A stretch of DNA of 64,000 bases from Methylomicrobium lacus_A (GCF_041897535.1 NZ_CP169217.1:2294001-2358000); one strand, 5' to 3'. Positions 1-9,587 are shown, counted from the first letter of the stretch. Numbers and translations: made by a program. Notes: generated by a model from the letters alone, not told the origin.

Positions 1-112
1 GTGTGTCAAATGACACAGTCCGCCTGCGCGAAATGCCACGGGCGCTTTCTCGGTATTAAGTCGAACGCCATTCCGCCGCGGACAGCTTTTGGCGAAGCCA
101 AGAGCGCCGGCA

Positions 113-955
113 TCAATACAGCCGATACCTTGCCAAATAACCGAAATGATCCGAAACGGCCGGATAGAAATGATCATTGAAAATCATATCCATCGACTCG
201 ATCCGCAACGGATGACCATTACGCTTGAAGATATAGTCGATTCGACAAGGCGGATGATGTTTCCAGCCTTCGATCTGGCCACGATAACTCGGCTCATAAA
301 AGCGCTCCGGGTGCAGTTCATGGAACTGATCGACATACTCGGCATTGCCGACGACATGGCGATACGCCTGACCGCCTGCGGGCGCGTTGAAATCACCCGC
401 GATCAGATCACCTCTGGCGCCGAAATGCCGGCGCGAATCGATCAAGCACCGCAAATTGGCGTATTCTTCGTAAAAACCGTGATGCGCCCAGCTCAAATGC
501 ACATTCGCGATATGCAGCAAGCCGAACCACGGCACATCGATGCAGGACAGGGTCACATTGCGCGACATGTAATTGTCTTTGCGCCGATCCTGGGACACAT
601 AGGCCGAATAATTATGCCGCATCGGGTAGCGACTCATGATCGCGGTACCTTCCCGCCAACGGTAAAAACCGATGTGGCTCCAGTCCTGATGTATGTGATA
701 CCAAAGCCCCCAGTGGCGCAATTTACTGCAAATCCGGAACGCCATATTCGAAGGCGACTCGCCGTAGGGATGCGTGACCGGATCGTGCATGTACTCGCCG
801 ACCTCCTGAAAACAGATCAGATCGATTTGCAGATGCGCAATCGCCTCCGCGATGATCCGCACCTCCCGCTCATGCCGATGCATCGCATCAAACGGGCAAT
901 CACTCTGATGCTGCTGATAGGTATGCAAATTTAGCGTTAGCAGCGAAAGTTCCAT
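113..955 (-). CDS. Endonuclease/exonuclease/phosphatase (EEP) family hydrolase
   Basis: A 280-residue protein of the EEP (DNase I-like) fold. These enzymes are metal-dependent phosphodiesterases or phosphatases acting on nucleic acid, phosphoinositide or sphingomyelin substrates. Family motifs visible in order are LTLNLH at the N-terminus (Asn metal site), LICFQEV (catalytic Glu, about residue 50), IANVHLSWAHH in the middle, IAGDFNAP (Asp/Asn pair, about 190) and the closing VSDHFG (Asp-His). The length is normal for a single-domain member. No signal peptide or membrane segment is seen, so it is probably cytoplasmic. It stands alone, about 110 bp downstream of the M20 hydrolase gene on the same strand. 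The substrate cannot be told from sequence. Confidence 0.88.
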   Translation of the reverse strand: MELSLLTLNLHTYQQHQSDCPFDAMHRHEREVRIIAEAIAHLQIDLICFQEVGEYMHDPVTHPYGESPSNMAFRICSKLRHWGLWYHIHQDWSHIGFYRWREGTAIMSRYPMRHNYSAYVSQDRRKDNYMSRNVTLSCIDVPWFGLLHIANVHLSWAHHGFYEEYANLRCLIDSRRHFGARGDLIAGDFNAPAGGQAYRHVVGNAEYVDQFHELHPERFYEPSYRGQIEGWKHHPPCRIDYIFKRNGHPLRIESMDMIFNDHFYPAVSDHFGYLARYRLY

Positions 956-1064
956 AAACGCCGGCGGATTGTAAGCCTGGAATTACAAAGTTGGGCTTAT
1001 ATTAGCCGGCAAATATGTAAGTTTGATGACCAAAGGTAGGATAGGATGCCGACACACTTCGCGA

Positions 1065-2252
1065 TCAGAACGCGATGTCGTCCCGCAACACCGTTTCGAC
1101 CAGCTTGACCCAATAAGCCGCGCCGACCGGCAAGATCCGATCGTTGAAGTCATAATGCGGATTATGCAGCAGACAACTGTTATGCGATGCGCCGTTGCCG
1201 ATCCAGAGGTAGCAGCCCGGTTTTTGCTGCAACATGAACGCAAAATCCTCCGAGCCCATGCACGGCGTGGGCTGAAGATTGACGCCTTCCGCTCCCGCCA
1301 CCGCGATCGCCGCCTCGGTTGCGAGGGCCGTCTCGGCTTCGCTGTTGAAGGTAACCGGGTAACCCGGATTTTCCGGATTGAAGGCAATTTCCGCTGCAAC
1401 GCCGAGCGCGGCACAGACGCCGTCGACGATTTGGCGGATTTTCTCGCCGATCGCCTGCTGCACGTCGGTTTTGAAACAGCGGAAGGTGCCGCGAATGACC
1501 GCCTCTTCCGGAATCGCATTCCAGGTATTGCCGGCATGCACCTGAGTGAGACTGACCACCGCCGAATCGGCCGGATCGATCGTCCGGCTGACGATTGTTT
1601 GCAGCGCATTGATGATTTGCGCGGCCGCGACGATCGCGTCGGTCCCCAGATGCGGCATCGCGGCATGGGTCGCCCGGCCCTTCACGCGGATTTCGAAACA
1701 GTCGAATGACGCCATCATCGGCCCCGGCTTGACCGCGAAATGGCCGACCGGAATATCCGGGAAATTGTGCATGCCGAAGACCCTGTCGACCGGAAATTGC
1801 TCGAACAAGCCGTCATCGATCATCTGCTTCGCGCCGGCGCGGCCTTCTTCGGCCGGTTGAAAGATGAACACGGCCGTGCCTTTGAAATTCGGCTTTTCGG
1901 CCAATAATTTGGCCGCGCCGAGCAGCATCGCGGTATGGCCGTCATGGCCGCAGGCGTGCATTTTGCCGTGATGTGCGGATTTATACGCAAACGTATTCTT
2001 TTCTTCGATGAACAAGGCGTCCATGTCGGCGCGCAGCGCAATTTTCCGGGAGCTGTCGCCGGCCGACAAGGTCGCGACCACGCCGGTTTTTCCGAGCCCC
2101 TGATGCACCGTCAAACCGAATGACTGTAATTTTTCGGCGACAAAATGCGCCGTTCCGACTTCCTCATAGGCGGTTTCGGGATGTTGGTGAATGTGTTGCC
2201 GCCATGCGCGCATGTCTTCATGAAGCTGTTGCAGGTCGTTACTGTTACTCAT
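1065..2252 (-). CDS. M20 family metallo-amidohydrolase (hippurate/N-acyl-amino-acid hydrolase type)
   Basis: A 395-residue M20D peptidase-family enzyme that hydrolyses N-acyl amino acids or similar amides with two metal ions. Metal-site motifs are HACGHDGHTAM (about residues 100-110) and QPAEEGRAG (catalytic Glu pair, about 135), with the GMHNFPDIPVG loop near 165 and a C-terminal MGSEDFAFM motif carrying the usual GSEDF signature. The dimerisation domain lies between residues 180 and 290. An in-frame ATG at 2264 would add four residues. The ATG at 2252 is preferred because a GGAAAC stretch precedes it, but both are weak. The exact substrate is unknown; IAA-amino-acid, hippurate and amino-acylated peptides are all handled by this family. 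Confidence 0.92.
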   Translation of the reverse strand: MSNSNDLQQLHEDMRAWRQHIHQHPETAYEEVGTAHFVAEKLQSFGLTVHQGLGKTGVVATLSAGDSSRKIALRADMDALFIEEKNTFAYKSAHHGKMHACGHDGHTAMLLGAAKLLAEKPNFKGTAVFIFQPAEEGRAGAKQMIDDGLFEQFPVDRVFGMHNFPDIPVGHFAVKPGPMMASFDCFEIRVKGRATHAAMPHLGTDAIVAAAQIINALQTIVSRTIDPADSAVVSLTQVHAGNTWNAIPEEAVIRGTFRCFKTDVQQAIGEKIRQIVDGVCAALGVAAEIAFNPENPGYPVTFNSEAETALATEAAIAVAGAEGVNLQPTPCMGSEDFAFMLQQKPGCYLWIGNGASHNSCLLHNPHYDFNDRILPVGAAYWVKLVETVLRDDIAF

Positions 2253-2387
2253 TTGTTTCCGCATCGTTTATTTTCGTGCAGGATGTCTTTCCCGCATGAC
2301 AGTGTCAATCGTGCCTTTCTCCGGTCAAGCAATTCCAGCACTGCAAAGGCTTGCCTTCTCGGCTTTCGGCGTCAATCAGGAATGTTT

Positions 2388-3002
2388 TTAGAGATTTGAG
2401 TTCGGCTGATCCGCCGGCAGAATCCTGCGAAAAGTCAGGTTGATCCGGGGATTCTTGATCTGACGGGTTTTCGGCAAGGCATGCACCCAATGATGCTGCA
2501 ACGCGCCCGCCATGATCAGCAAGTCGCCGTGCTCCAGCACAATATCCAGATTTTCACGGCGCTTTTTATGATGCAGCCGGAACAGGCGCGCATCGCCGAG
2601 GCTCAAGGAGGCAATCACCGGATTGAAGCCGAGCTCCTTTTCATTATCCGCATGATACCCCATCGAATCCCGGCCGTCGCGGTACAAATTGGCCAGCACG
2701 CTGTTGAATGGATAGCAGCTCATTGTTTCGACCCGAGCCTTGACCGCGGACAATGCGGCCGTCCACGGCAAAGGCGCGTGTTCCACGCCCGAATAGCGGT
2801 AAACGGCATCATGATCGCCATACCAGCACATCAGACGCGGCACCTTGCACCATTTGCCGAAGATGAAAATCTCCTCTTCCTGCCACGCCAGTGTCCGATA
2901 AAAATCCGCAAACAGCCGGTCGGCCTCCGGCGGCGCATAAAACGCCTTGGCCAGATAGATTTCGCCGTCAACGGGACAAAGATTGGTTTGATCGCTCTGC
3001 AA
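2388..3002 (-). CDS. AlkB-like 2-oxoglutarate/Fe(II)-dependent dioxygenase
   Basis: A 204-residue AlkB-family dioxygenase, predicted to remove alkyl damage from nucleic acid by oxidative demethylation. The double-stranded beta-helix signature is present: GYHADNEKELG (HxD iron ligands), the SLSLGDARLFRL strand, LIMAGALQHHWVHALPK (distal His ligand) and RINLTFR (2-oxoglutarate-binding arginines). It resembles the AlkB2/ALKBH2-3 branch more than E. coli AlkB. The frame is closed by a stop just upstream, so the only plausible start is a TTG codon at 3002; there is no ATG for the first ~65 residues. It is 61 bp from the stop of the next gene, with no sign of an operon requirement. Confidence 0.88.
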   Translation of the reverse strand: MQSDQTNLCPVDGEIYLAKAFYAPPEADRLFADFYRTLAWQEEEIFIFGKWCKVPRLMCWYGDHDAVYRYSGVEHAPLPWTAALSAVKARVETMSCYPFNSVLANLYRDGRDSMGYHADNEKELGFNPVIASLSLGDARLFRLHHKKRRENLDIVLEHGDLLIMAGALQHHWVHALPKTRQIKNPRINLTFRRILPADQPNSNL

Positions 3003-3063
3003 GATGATTTTTCAACGCTACGCCGAAGCCGGCTAAAAAACGTCCTCGCCGATCCATTTGGCA

Positions 3064-3846
3064 TTAGACTTCGACGACATAAGCCCCGTAACCGACGACC
3101 CTTTTTTTATCTCCCGCCGTATCGCCGGAATTCCGCAAGTCGATGGTCTTGACGACCAACGATTTTTCCCGCGCCAGCTTCAACAGGCCGCTGACGCCCA
3201 CCCGACCGCAGGCCGAATCGAAGCCCAGACTTTCGTATTGCAGATTTTCAATCGCCGAACTGGTCTCCTTGTCGAGCTTCTGACACGTCGCATAATCGTG
3301 ATAATGGCTCAGATCGGAGCTGATCACGATCAGCGTTTCCTCCCCACCCCATAGCATATCGAGAACCTGACTGACCTGCTCGGCAGACGCCTCGCCGGTT
3401 ACGATCGGCACGATCACGAAATCATCCAGCGTTTCCTGCAAAAACGGCAGATGCACTTCCAGGCTATGTTCCTGCGCATGCGCCTGTTCCATGTAATCGA
3501 CAAAAGGCAATTTCACGATTTTATGGACCGATTTCTGGTCGACGGCAATACTGCCGAGCGGCGTGATGAAATTTTGCGCATTGGTCACCGCCAGCCCGTT
3601 AAAACCGACCCGGTGCGAAGGCCCTATCAGCACCACCCGGGTAATCTGATCATGAGCCTTGATCAGACGCGCATAGGCGGTAGCGGCCACCGGCCCCGAA
3701 TAAATGTAGCCTGCATGCGGCACGATCATCGCCTTGGGAACTTTCGGCGCGGTTTCAGCATCATTAAGATATTGATCGAGCAGCAGATGCAGTTGCTGGG
3801 GTTCTGCAGGATAAAAGCTTCCTGCTACAGCGGGTTCTCTATTCAT
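3064..3846 (-). CDS. amrB: AmmeMemoRadiSam system protein B (MEMO1 family)
   Basis: A 260-residue MEMO-family protein. It begins with NREPAVAGSFYP and continues with VPHAGYIYSGPVAATAYA and GPSHRVGFNG, all hallmarks of the family, followed by VISSDLSHYHDYATC, a segment rich in potential metal ligands. MEMO proteins share a fold with class III extradiol dioxygenases. In bacteria and archaea they occur with an AMMECR1 protein and a radical SAM enzyme, but the reaction is still unknown. It is divergent from amrS, with 126 bp between start codons, so the two may share a control region. The AMMECR1 partner is not here but at 38.2-38.8 kb. Confidence 0.93.
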   Translation of the reverse strand: MNREPAVAGSFYPAEPQQLHLLLDQYLNDAETAPKVPKAMIVPHAGYIYSGPVAATAYARLIKAHDQITRVVLIGPSHRVGFNGLAVTNAQNFITPLGSIAVDQKSVHKIVKLPFVDYMEQAHAQEHSLEVHLPFLQETLDDFVIVPIVTGEASAEQVSQVLDMLWGGEETLIVISSDLSHYHDYATCQKLDKETSSAIENLQYESLGFDSACGRVGVSGLLKLAREKSLVVKTIDLRNSGDTAGDKKRVVGYGAYVVEV

Positions 3847-3972
3847 ATTGTTGCCTTCTCATCAAAATCAAGCCAAATCGCACGTTCAACCCGTCAGCAA
3901 TCCCGCAGGTTGATATTATTATTCTAACCTCTAATGACCAATCGAAATTTTAATGGTTCCTGGAGAATGGCG

Positions 3973-5058
3973 ATGACCGAATTTGTTTCCCCCGATACCG
4001 TCCGCACCCGGTACTGGCACGTTCTTGAGGACGGCCGGGTGCAATGCGATGCCTGTCCGCGCTTTTGCAAACTGCATGATGGCCAGCGCGGCCTGTGTTT
4101 TGTCCGGCAAAACCTGGATCATCAGGTCGTGATGACCAGCTACGGACGCTCCAGCGGCTTTGCGATCGATCCGATCGAAAAAAAGCCGTTGAATCATTTT
4201 TTGCCCGGCACGCCGGTGTTTTCTTTCGGCACCGCCGGCTGCAACCTGGCCTGCAAATTTTGCCAGAACTGGGACATCAGCAAATCGCGCGAAATGGATA
4301 CCCTGATGAGCAAAGCCTCGCCCGAGGCAATCGCGCAGACCGCGCTCGACCAGGGCTGCGCCAGCGTCGCCTATACCTATAACGATCCGGTCATCTTCCA
4401 CGAGTATGCGATCGATACCGCAAAGGCCTGCCGCAATCTCGGTTTGAAATCGGTCGCGGTTTCGGCCGGCTATGTGACGCCGGAACCGCGCGCCGAATTC
4501 TATCAATGGATGGATGCGGCCAATATCGACCTTAAGGCCTTCAGCGAGCGTTTTTATCACCAGATTACCGGCGGTCATCTGCAACCGGTGCTCGACACGC
4601 TGAAGTACATCAAGCACGAAACCTCGGTCTGGCTGGAGTTGACGACCTTGATCATTCCGGACGAAAACGATTCGGTACCGGAACTCGAAGCGATGACGCA
4701 ATGGGTCGTCGAAAACCTCGGGCCGAACGTGCCGATGCATTTCACCGCCTTTCACCCCGACTGGAAGATGCTCGACAAACCACCCACACCGCGCCATTCG
4801 CTCTTGAAGGCTCGGCAGATCGCGATCAACAATGGCGTTCGCTACGCCTATGTCGGCAATGTGCACGACAAACTGGCCGAAAGCACTTATTGTCACGGCT
4901 GCGGCAAATTATTGATCGGACGGGACTGGTATGTGTTGTCGGACTGGAATCTTGACGCCGCCGGCAATTGCAAGTTTTGCGGCACAAAATGCGCAGGGGT
5001 CTTTGGCGAAAAACCCGGCAGTTGGGGCGCAAAACGTTACAGCGTGCCGATGCGCTGA
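3973..5058 (+). CDS. amrS: AmmeMemoRadiSam system radical SAM enzyme
   Basis: A 361-residue radical SAM protein. The [4Fe-4S]/SAM site is the CNLACKFC motif with cysteines at about 90, 94 and 97. An N-terminal cysteine cluster (C25, C28, C32 and C42) precedes it, and more cysteine pairs occur near the C-terminus (CHGCGK, CKFCGTKC), so auxiliary metal or Fe-S sites are likely. This is the AmmeMemoRadiSam (AMMECR1-MEMO1-rSAM) type; the pathway product is unknown. The start at 3973 is preferred because GGAG sits 8 nt upstream; two in-frame upstream ATG codons (3934, 3967) have worse spacing. It is transcribed away from amrB. Confidence 0.93.
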   Translation: MTEFVSPDTVRTRYWHVLEDGRVQCDACPRFCKLHDGQRGLCFVRQNLDHQVVMTSYGRSSGFAIDPIEKKPLNHFLPGTPVFSFGTAGCNLACKFCQNWDISKSREMDTLMSKASPEAIAQTALDQGCASVAYTYNDPVIFHEYAIDTAKACRNLGLKSVAVSAGYVTPEPRAEFYQWMDAANIDLKAFSERFYHQITGGHLQPVLDTLKYIKHETSVWLELTTLIIPDENDSVPELEAMTQWVVENLGPNVPMHFTAFHPDWKMLDKPPTPRHSLLKARQIAINNGVRYAYVGNVHDKLAESTYCHGCGKLLIGRDWYVLSDWNLDAAGNCKFCGTKCAGVFGEKPGSWGAKRYSVPMR

Positions 5059-5165
5059 ACAAGGTTTCTGTTTGGCAAGCTTCGACGGTTGTAGAAAAGC
5101 CGCGACGCTTACATAATGGAGGCCTATCGTTTATATTGGGTAATGAACATTTGCCAAATGCTGAT

Positions 5166-5187
5166 GCCGAGAAGGCGGTTTCTCGGC
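5166..5187. other. Stem-loop upstream of the decarboxylase gene
   Basis: A perfect 8-bp stem (GCCGAGAA / TTCTCGGC) with a 6-nt loop lies in the 171-bp gap between amrS and the PLP decarboxylase gene. No T-run follows on either strand, so it is not a standard intrinsic terminator. It could be a transcript-end or leader structure. Confidence 0.35.
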
Positions 5188-5229
5188 CCCCAAATACATC
5201 ATTGAATAAATTTCAAAAACGATAATAGG

Positions 5230-6552
5230 ATGATGCTCTCCAGACGACGTTTTTTAGGCTATGGCGGCGCCGGCATGCTCGCAATCGCCGCAGGCTGCCG
5301 GCCGGCGAATCTGAATTTGTTGCCGAGCGAGGATGATGTCGCCGCGCTGAAACGGCTACCGCTGACCGACCGGATGCAGCTCGCGAAGCTGAAAAATAAC
5401 CTGCTGGGCTACCCGATCAACATGAACACGCCGCCCGAGGCTTTTTTTGCCTGGCGCAAACAGCTCAACGAAGCGGGCATCGGCATGTTTGCGTTCAACA
5501 ATGTCGGCAATCCGTTCAAGGAAAGCCCGATCCCTTACAACACGCACGACTTTGAACGCGAAGTGATCCAGCGCTTCGGCAAGCGCTATGCATTTCCAAG
5601 CGATGACACCTGGGGTTTCCTTTCGCACAGCGGCACCGACAGCAACATGCACGGCATGTACATGGGCCGGACGATTCTGAAAGGCCGCACCGGCCGTCTT
5701 CCGAAAGCCTATTTCACGAAGGAAGCGCATTACTCGGTGCAAATTTTGCGCGACTTGCTCGGGCTTGAAACGGTGTTTGTCGACACGCTGCCGGACGGCG
5801 GAATGGACCCAAACGATCTCGCGCAAAAGCTCGCCGCCAATCGATCGCAGCCGGCTTTGGTAATCGCGACGATCGGCACCACCTTCAAAGGCGCGGTCGA
5901 TTCGATCGACCGTATTCAGGACGCCTTGCAAGGCCATCCGAGCTATGTGCATCTGGATGCGGCGCTGTTCGGCGGCTATCTGCCCTTTACCCCCCATGCC
6001 GATGAAGTCGCCTACCGTTTGCCGGGCAAGCCGGCGCCGCGCTACGATTCGATCGCGGTTTCCTGCCACAAATTTTTAGGCTTTCCCGCGCCCGCCGGCC
6101 TGTTCATCACCACGCAGAGCCATTTCGACGAGTTCAATGCGCTGTTCACCCGAATTCATAATCCCGAATACATCCACCATGTGCCGGGCACGATCACCTG
6201 TTCGCGGGATAGTGTCAAACCGGCGGAATTTTATTTCTTTTCAACACCGGAAGCGATGGCACAGATGACCGAAGACGCGCAAGCGATGCTGCAAAATACG
6301 GATTATTTTCTGCAACAAATGCAGTCTCAGTTTCCCAAGCTGGATGCGGTGCGCGCGAACGCGCTTTCCAATACGATTTATTTCAAAAATCCCGGCGACC
6401 GGATCGTCAAAAAATACTCGCTGGCCACGATGCATCTAGAGATAGAACGCCAACCGCAGGACTACGCGCATGCGGTCGTGATGCCGCATGTCAACCGGCA
6501 GGTCATCGATGCATTTATGATCGACTTGAAGTCCGCTTCGGTAAATCTGTAG
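5230..6552 (+). CDS. Histidine-decarboxylase-like PLP enzyme with Tat/lipoprotein signal
   Basis: A 440-residue group II PLP-dependent decarboxylase closest in motif pattern to histidine decarboxylase, which converts histidine to histamine. Supporting segments are FLSHSGTDSNMHGMYMGR, KEAHYSV (ring-stacking His), HLDAALFGGYLPF (PLP Asp) and SCHKFLG, where Lys281 would form the Schiff base. The first 25 residues are unusual: SRRRFLG is a twin-arginine-like motif, and it is followed by a short hydrophobic stretch ending in AIAAGC, a possible lipobox with Cys23. Cytoplasmic homologues lack this. If processed, the enzyme would fold with PLP inside the cell and be exported by Tat as a lipoprotein. 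Its stop is 2 bp from the stop of the convergent gene downstream. Substrate specificity is inferred only from family motifs. Confidence 0.85.
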   Translation: MMLSRRRFLGYGGAGMLAIAAGCRPANLNLLPSEDDVAALKRLPLTDRMQLAKLKNNLLGYPINMNTPPEAFFAWRKQLNEAGIGMFAFNNVGNPFKESPIPYNTHDFEREVIQRFGKRYAFPSDDTWGFLSHSGTDSNMHGMYMGRTILKGRTGRLPKAYFTKEAHYSVQILRDLLGLETVFVDTLPDGGMDPNDLAQKLAANRSQPALVIATIGTTFKGAVDSIDRIQDALQGHPSYVHLDAALFGGYLPFTPHADEVAYRLPGKPAPRYDSIAVSCHKFLGFPAPAGLFITTQSHFDEFNALFTRIHNPEYIHHVPGTITCSRDSVKPAEFYFFSTPEAMAQMTEDAQAMLQNTDYFLQQMQSQFPKLDAVRANALSNTIYFKNPGDRIVKKYSLATMHLEIERQPQDYAHAVVMPHVNRQVIDAFMIDLKSASVNL

Positions 6553-6554
6553 GG

Positions 6555-9500
6555 TTATGGCGAACAAGGCACACTCGTGCTGCTCCCGGTCAACAGTTCC
6601 ACGACTCCGGCGTTACTGATTTTTTTGTCATTGACCACCGGATCATCCTGATATCCGCCTATGATCATGTCGGGGAAACCATCGGCATTATGATCGCCGC
6701 TTCCGCTGACCGCAAAACCGAAAAAATTATTCTTGTTGTGACCATCAAAAGTCAGCACTTCTTCTCCGTCGCAACCGCGATGTAAAGACGCCCTGCCCGC
6801 ATTCGTCAGCTTTTTGCCTTTGACGACAGGATCATGTTTATAGGCACCGACGATGAAATTGTGTCCAACATTGTTCGGAAAAATACCGGCATCGCCGACA
6901 GCGCTGCCAAACAGCGCGCCCTTCTGTAAGGCTTTATTGTGAACACTGTACAACCGGGACTTGGATTGCCCCGAATAGACACTCACGGAACCAGCATCCT
7001 TGTAGGTTTTGTTTGCCTCAACTAGATTTTCTCCGGGCGCGCCTGCCAACACATCCGCAAAGCCATCGCCATTAACATCCGCACCGGCCACCGCGAAGCC
7101 GAGCCGGCTACCGCCCTGTTCTCCATTTTGGCGAAAGATCTCCAAAAAATCACCGCTCAAGGCATAAATATAGACACGGCCCGCATCACGCAGCTTTTTA
7201 CCGCTGCTGTTGCTGGCGTCGGCTCGGTAAGCCCCGATGATCGCGTCCGCCTTGCCGTCCTTGTCGACATCATTCGAAGCGACGCTGGAGCCAAATAGAT
7301 CGCCCTTGCTTTCGCCCTCGAACGTATGCACGTGGGCAATCCCGCCTTCCTTGTAAGAATAAACAGACGCCGAACCCGCATCTTTTATTTTCTTGCCGTT
7401 GCTGTCGACTCCATCCGCCTTCGGCGCGCCCACGATAATCTCATCCCTGCCGTCGGCATCGATATCCTCCACAAATGCGACTGCCATGCCCAAATTATCG
7501 CCTGCCGCCTCGCCTTCGAGGCTGAATAACTTTGTGCCGTTAGCTCCCGAAAAAACCACCGCAATCCCGGCATCCTTGCGTTTCTTTCCGTCGCCGCCAA
7601 CCACATCGGCTTTGGGTGCGCCCACGAGGATGTCTGGGATATTGTCACCGTTGACATCGCCTCCGCCTGCTACCGCGCTGCCGAACTGATCGCCTGCCGC
7701 CTCGCCGACAAATTCAATCCGCCTGCCTTGATCTTCAAAATTACCGGAATTCACATACACCAAACCGGCATTGTTCAAGGTCTTTTTGCCTTCTTTTTTG
7801 TCATAGCGAGGCACTCCGATAATCAGATCGTCGAAACCGTCCTTCTCGAAATTATCGCTATCGATGATATCGCCGGCATTCGCGACACTATAGCCAAGAA
7901 AATCGCTTTTGTTTTCGCCGCTAAATCGATTCAATAAATTCGTATCGAGGGGGAAAGGATCATTTACATCCAATACACCGTCATTATCGTCATCCGGATC
8001 GGCATTATCGCCTATGCCATCGCCGTCGTTGTCATTCGATTCATCCTTATTATCCGGGAAAGCATCCTTGTCATTGGGCACGCCATCGCCGTCCCTGTCA
8101 TCATCGCAGGCGTCGCCAATGCCATCCTTATCTTGATCAACCTGGGGATCTCCTGCTATTGGAGGAGGATTTTTTACCGTCGGGCAGTTATCCTTGTAAT
8201 CGAGCACCCCATCGTCGTCCAGGTCGCCGGGAAGATAACGCGCCAGCGCAAATCGTCGCTGGCTGACCAAATTGTCTCTGACTTCGGCCGCTCCCGCCAA
8301 CACGATACGCTCATCCTCCGGCTGCTGCACGGCCGCAAAAGCCTGGTCTGAACCGGCACCGAAACTTGTGCTGAGTTTGCCGTCTCCGCTGAAAGTGGTA
8401 TCCAGGCTGCCGTCTCGATTGTAGCGCACCTGCACAAAATCAAAGTCATTGACTCCCACCTGCGTATAGCCGGCCACCAGCAATTTGCCGTCGGGCAATT
8501 GCATGACCTGATAAGCCCGGTCATTTCTTGTACCAATCGAAGTGACGACCTTACCGTCGCCGCTAAAACTGGTATCCAATTTGCCATCGGGGAGATAACG
8601 CACCAGCGCAATATCCTCATCGCCGCTCGTCGTGCTGTAGCCGGCAACCACGTATTTACCGTCCGTTTGTTGAATCACCGAAAGACCGTGATCATCGCCG
8701 CTGCTTAGCGAAGTTCTTTGTATGCCGGCTATGCCAGACGGATCAAAAGTGGTGTCGAGAGTCCCGTCAGGGTTATAGCGCGCGACCGCAAAATCATCGC
8801 TTGTGCCATTATTGCTGAAACCGGCCACAAAGAGCTTGCCGTCAGCCTGCTGAAGCATAGAAAAAACAACATCGTTCTTATTGTTGCCAAAATCTGTTGT
8901 GACCTTGCCCTGGGGAACATTTGGGCTAAAACTCGTATCGATCGAACCGTCGACGTTATAACGCACCAGCGCAAAATCGCTGTCGGTTGCCGTGCCGCTG
9001 AAGCCCGCCACGACCAACTTATGATCCACCGGCGTTTCGACGACCGCATGAGCGCCGTCCTCAAACACATCTGCGGCCTCCGTCGAATGAGGCGGCGTCA
9101 GCACGATCCCTTTATCACCGAAACCGGCGTCCAAGGTACCGTCAGGGTTATAGCGCACCACAGCAAAATCGTTGGTTCGTTGTAGAACATCCTGTTTCGA
9201 ATTTAACGCCTGCCCTACCACGACCAATTGATTGTCTGCTTGTTGGATGCCCGCGAAAGCGGCCGCGTTTCCACTGCCTACCGCCGTGTTGACGATACCA
9301 TCTCCGCCAAATGTCGTATCGAGAGCGCCATTACTCAAATCATACCGCGCGAGAGCAAATCGATCAAAGGCGCCGACCCCATCATTACTGCGGCCGACGA
9401 CGAGCAGTTTTTTATCCTTCGGCAGCAGAATCACGTCCTCAGCAGAGGAGAGCGAAGTACCGGCGGCCGTCGTCACCAAACCATCGCCGCCAAAACTTTT

Positions 9501-9587
9501 ATCCAGCGTACCGGCGGGTGATGCAGATAACTGATTTGCAAACAGCAGCGGAGCAACGAGCATCGATTTTACAAGACCCTTGATCAT
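6555..9587 (-). CDS. Large secreted delta-60 / thrombospondin type 3 / FG-GAP repeat protein
   Basis: A 1010-residue exported protein. After a signal peptide ending near SASPAG, residues ~25-440 hold about eight delta-60 repeats (recurring GxLDTTFxGDGxV and VxQxDGKxxVAG units of ~60 residues). Residues ~450-550 are an Asp-rich calcium-binding linker of thrombospondin type 3 style (DxDxDGxxD repeats). Residues ~560-1000 contain integrin-alpha-like FG-GAP repeats (GDxNGDxxxDxxxGAP). Such proteins form beta-propellers on the cell surface or in the medium and are thought to bind partners or calcium. No enzymatic motif or C-terminal anchor was recognised. The gene is monocistronic, followed by convergent PLP decarboxylase. 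Confidence 0.87.
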   Translation of the reverse strand: MIKGLVKSMLVAPLLFANQLSASPAGTLDKSFGGDGLVTTAAGTSLSSAEDVILLPKDKKLLVVGRSNDGVGAFDRFALARYDLSNGALDTTFGGDGIVNTAVGSGNAAAFAGIQQADNQLVVVGQALNSKQDVLQRTNDFAVVRYNPDGTLDAGFGDKGIVLTPPHSTEAADVFEDGAHAVVETPVDHKLVVAGFSGTATDSDFALVRYNVDGSIDTSFSPNVPQGKVTTDFGNNKNDVVFSMLQQADGKLFVAGFSNNGTSDDFAVARYNPDGTLDTTFDPSGIAGIQRTSLSSGDDHGLSVIQQTDGKYVVAGYSTTSGDEDIALVRYLPDGKLDTSFSGDGKVVTSIGTRNDRAYQVMQLPDGKLLVAGYTQVGVNDFDFVQVRYNRDGSLDTTFSGDGKLSTSFGAGSDQAFAAVQQPEDERIVLAGAAEVRDNLVSQRRFALARYLPGDLDDDGVLDYKDNCPTVKNPPPIAGDPQVDQDKDGIGDACDDDRDGDGVPNDKDAFPDNKDESNDNDGDGIGDNADPDDDNDGVLDVNDPFPLDTNLLNRFSGENKSDFLGYSVANAGDIIDSDNFEKDGFDDLIIGVPRYDKKEGKKTLNNAGLVYVNSGNFEDQGRRIEFVGEAAGDQFGSAVAGGGDVNGDNIPDILVGAPKADVVGGDGKKRKDAGIAVVFSGANGTKLFSLEGEAAGDNLGMAVAFVEDIDADGRDEIIVGAPKADGVDSNGKKIKDAGSASVYSYKEGGIAHVHTFEGESKGDLFGSSVASNDVDKDGKADAIIGAYRADASNSSGKKLRDAGRVYIYALSGDFLEIFRQNGEQGGSRLGFAVAGADVNGDGFADVLAGAPGENLVEANKTYKDAGSVSVYSGQSKSRLYSVHNKALQKGALFGSAVGDAGIFPNNVGHNFIVGAYKHDPVVKGKKLTNAGRASLHRGCDGEEVLTFDGHNKNNFFGFAVSGSGDHNADGFPDMIIGGYQDDPVVNDKKISNAGVVELLTGSSTSVPCSP

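Noticed and set aside
1..112. TGTGTCA-AA-TGACACA palindrome and a short frame at the window start
   Set aside because: The palindrome lies at the edge with no visible partner gene, and the short frame has no support.
89..934. 281-residue open frame antisense to the EEP hydrolase
   Set aside because: It mirrors a gene with clear family motifs and has no recognisable domain itself.
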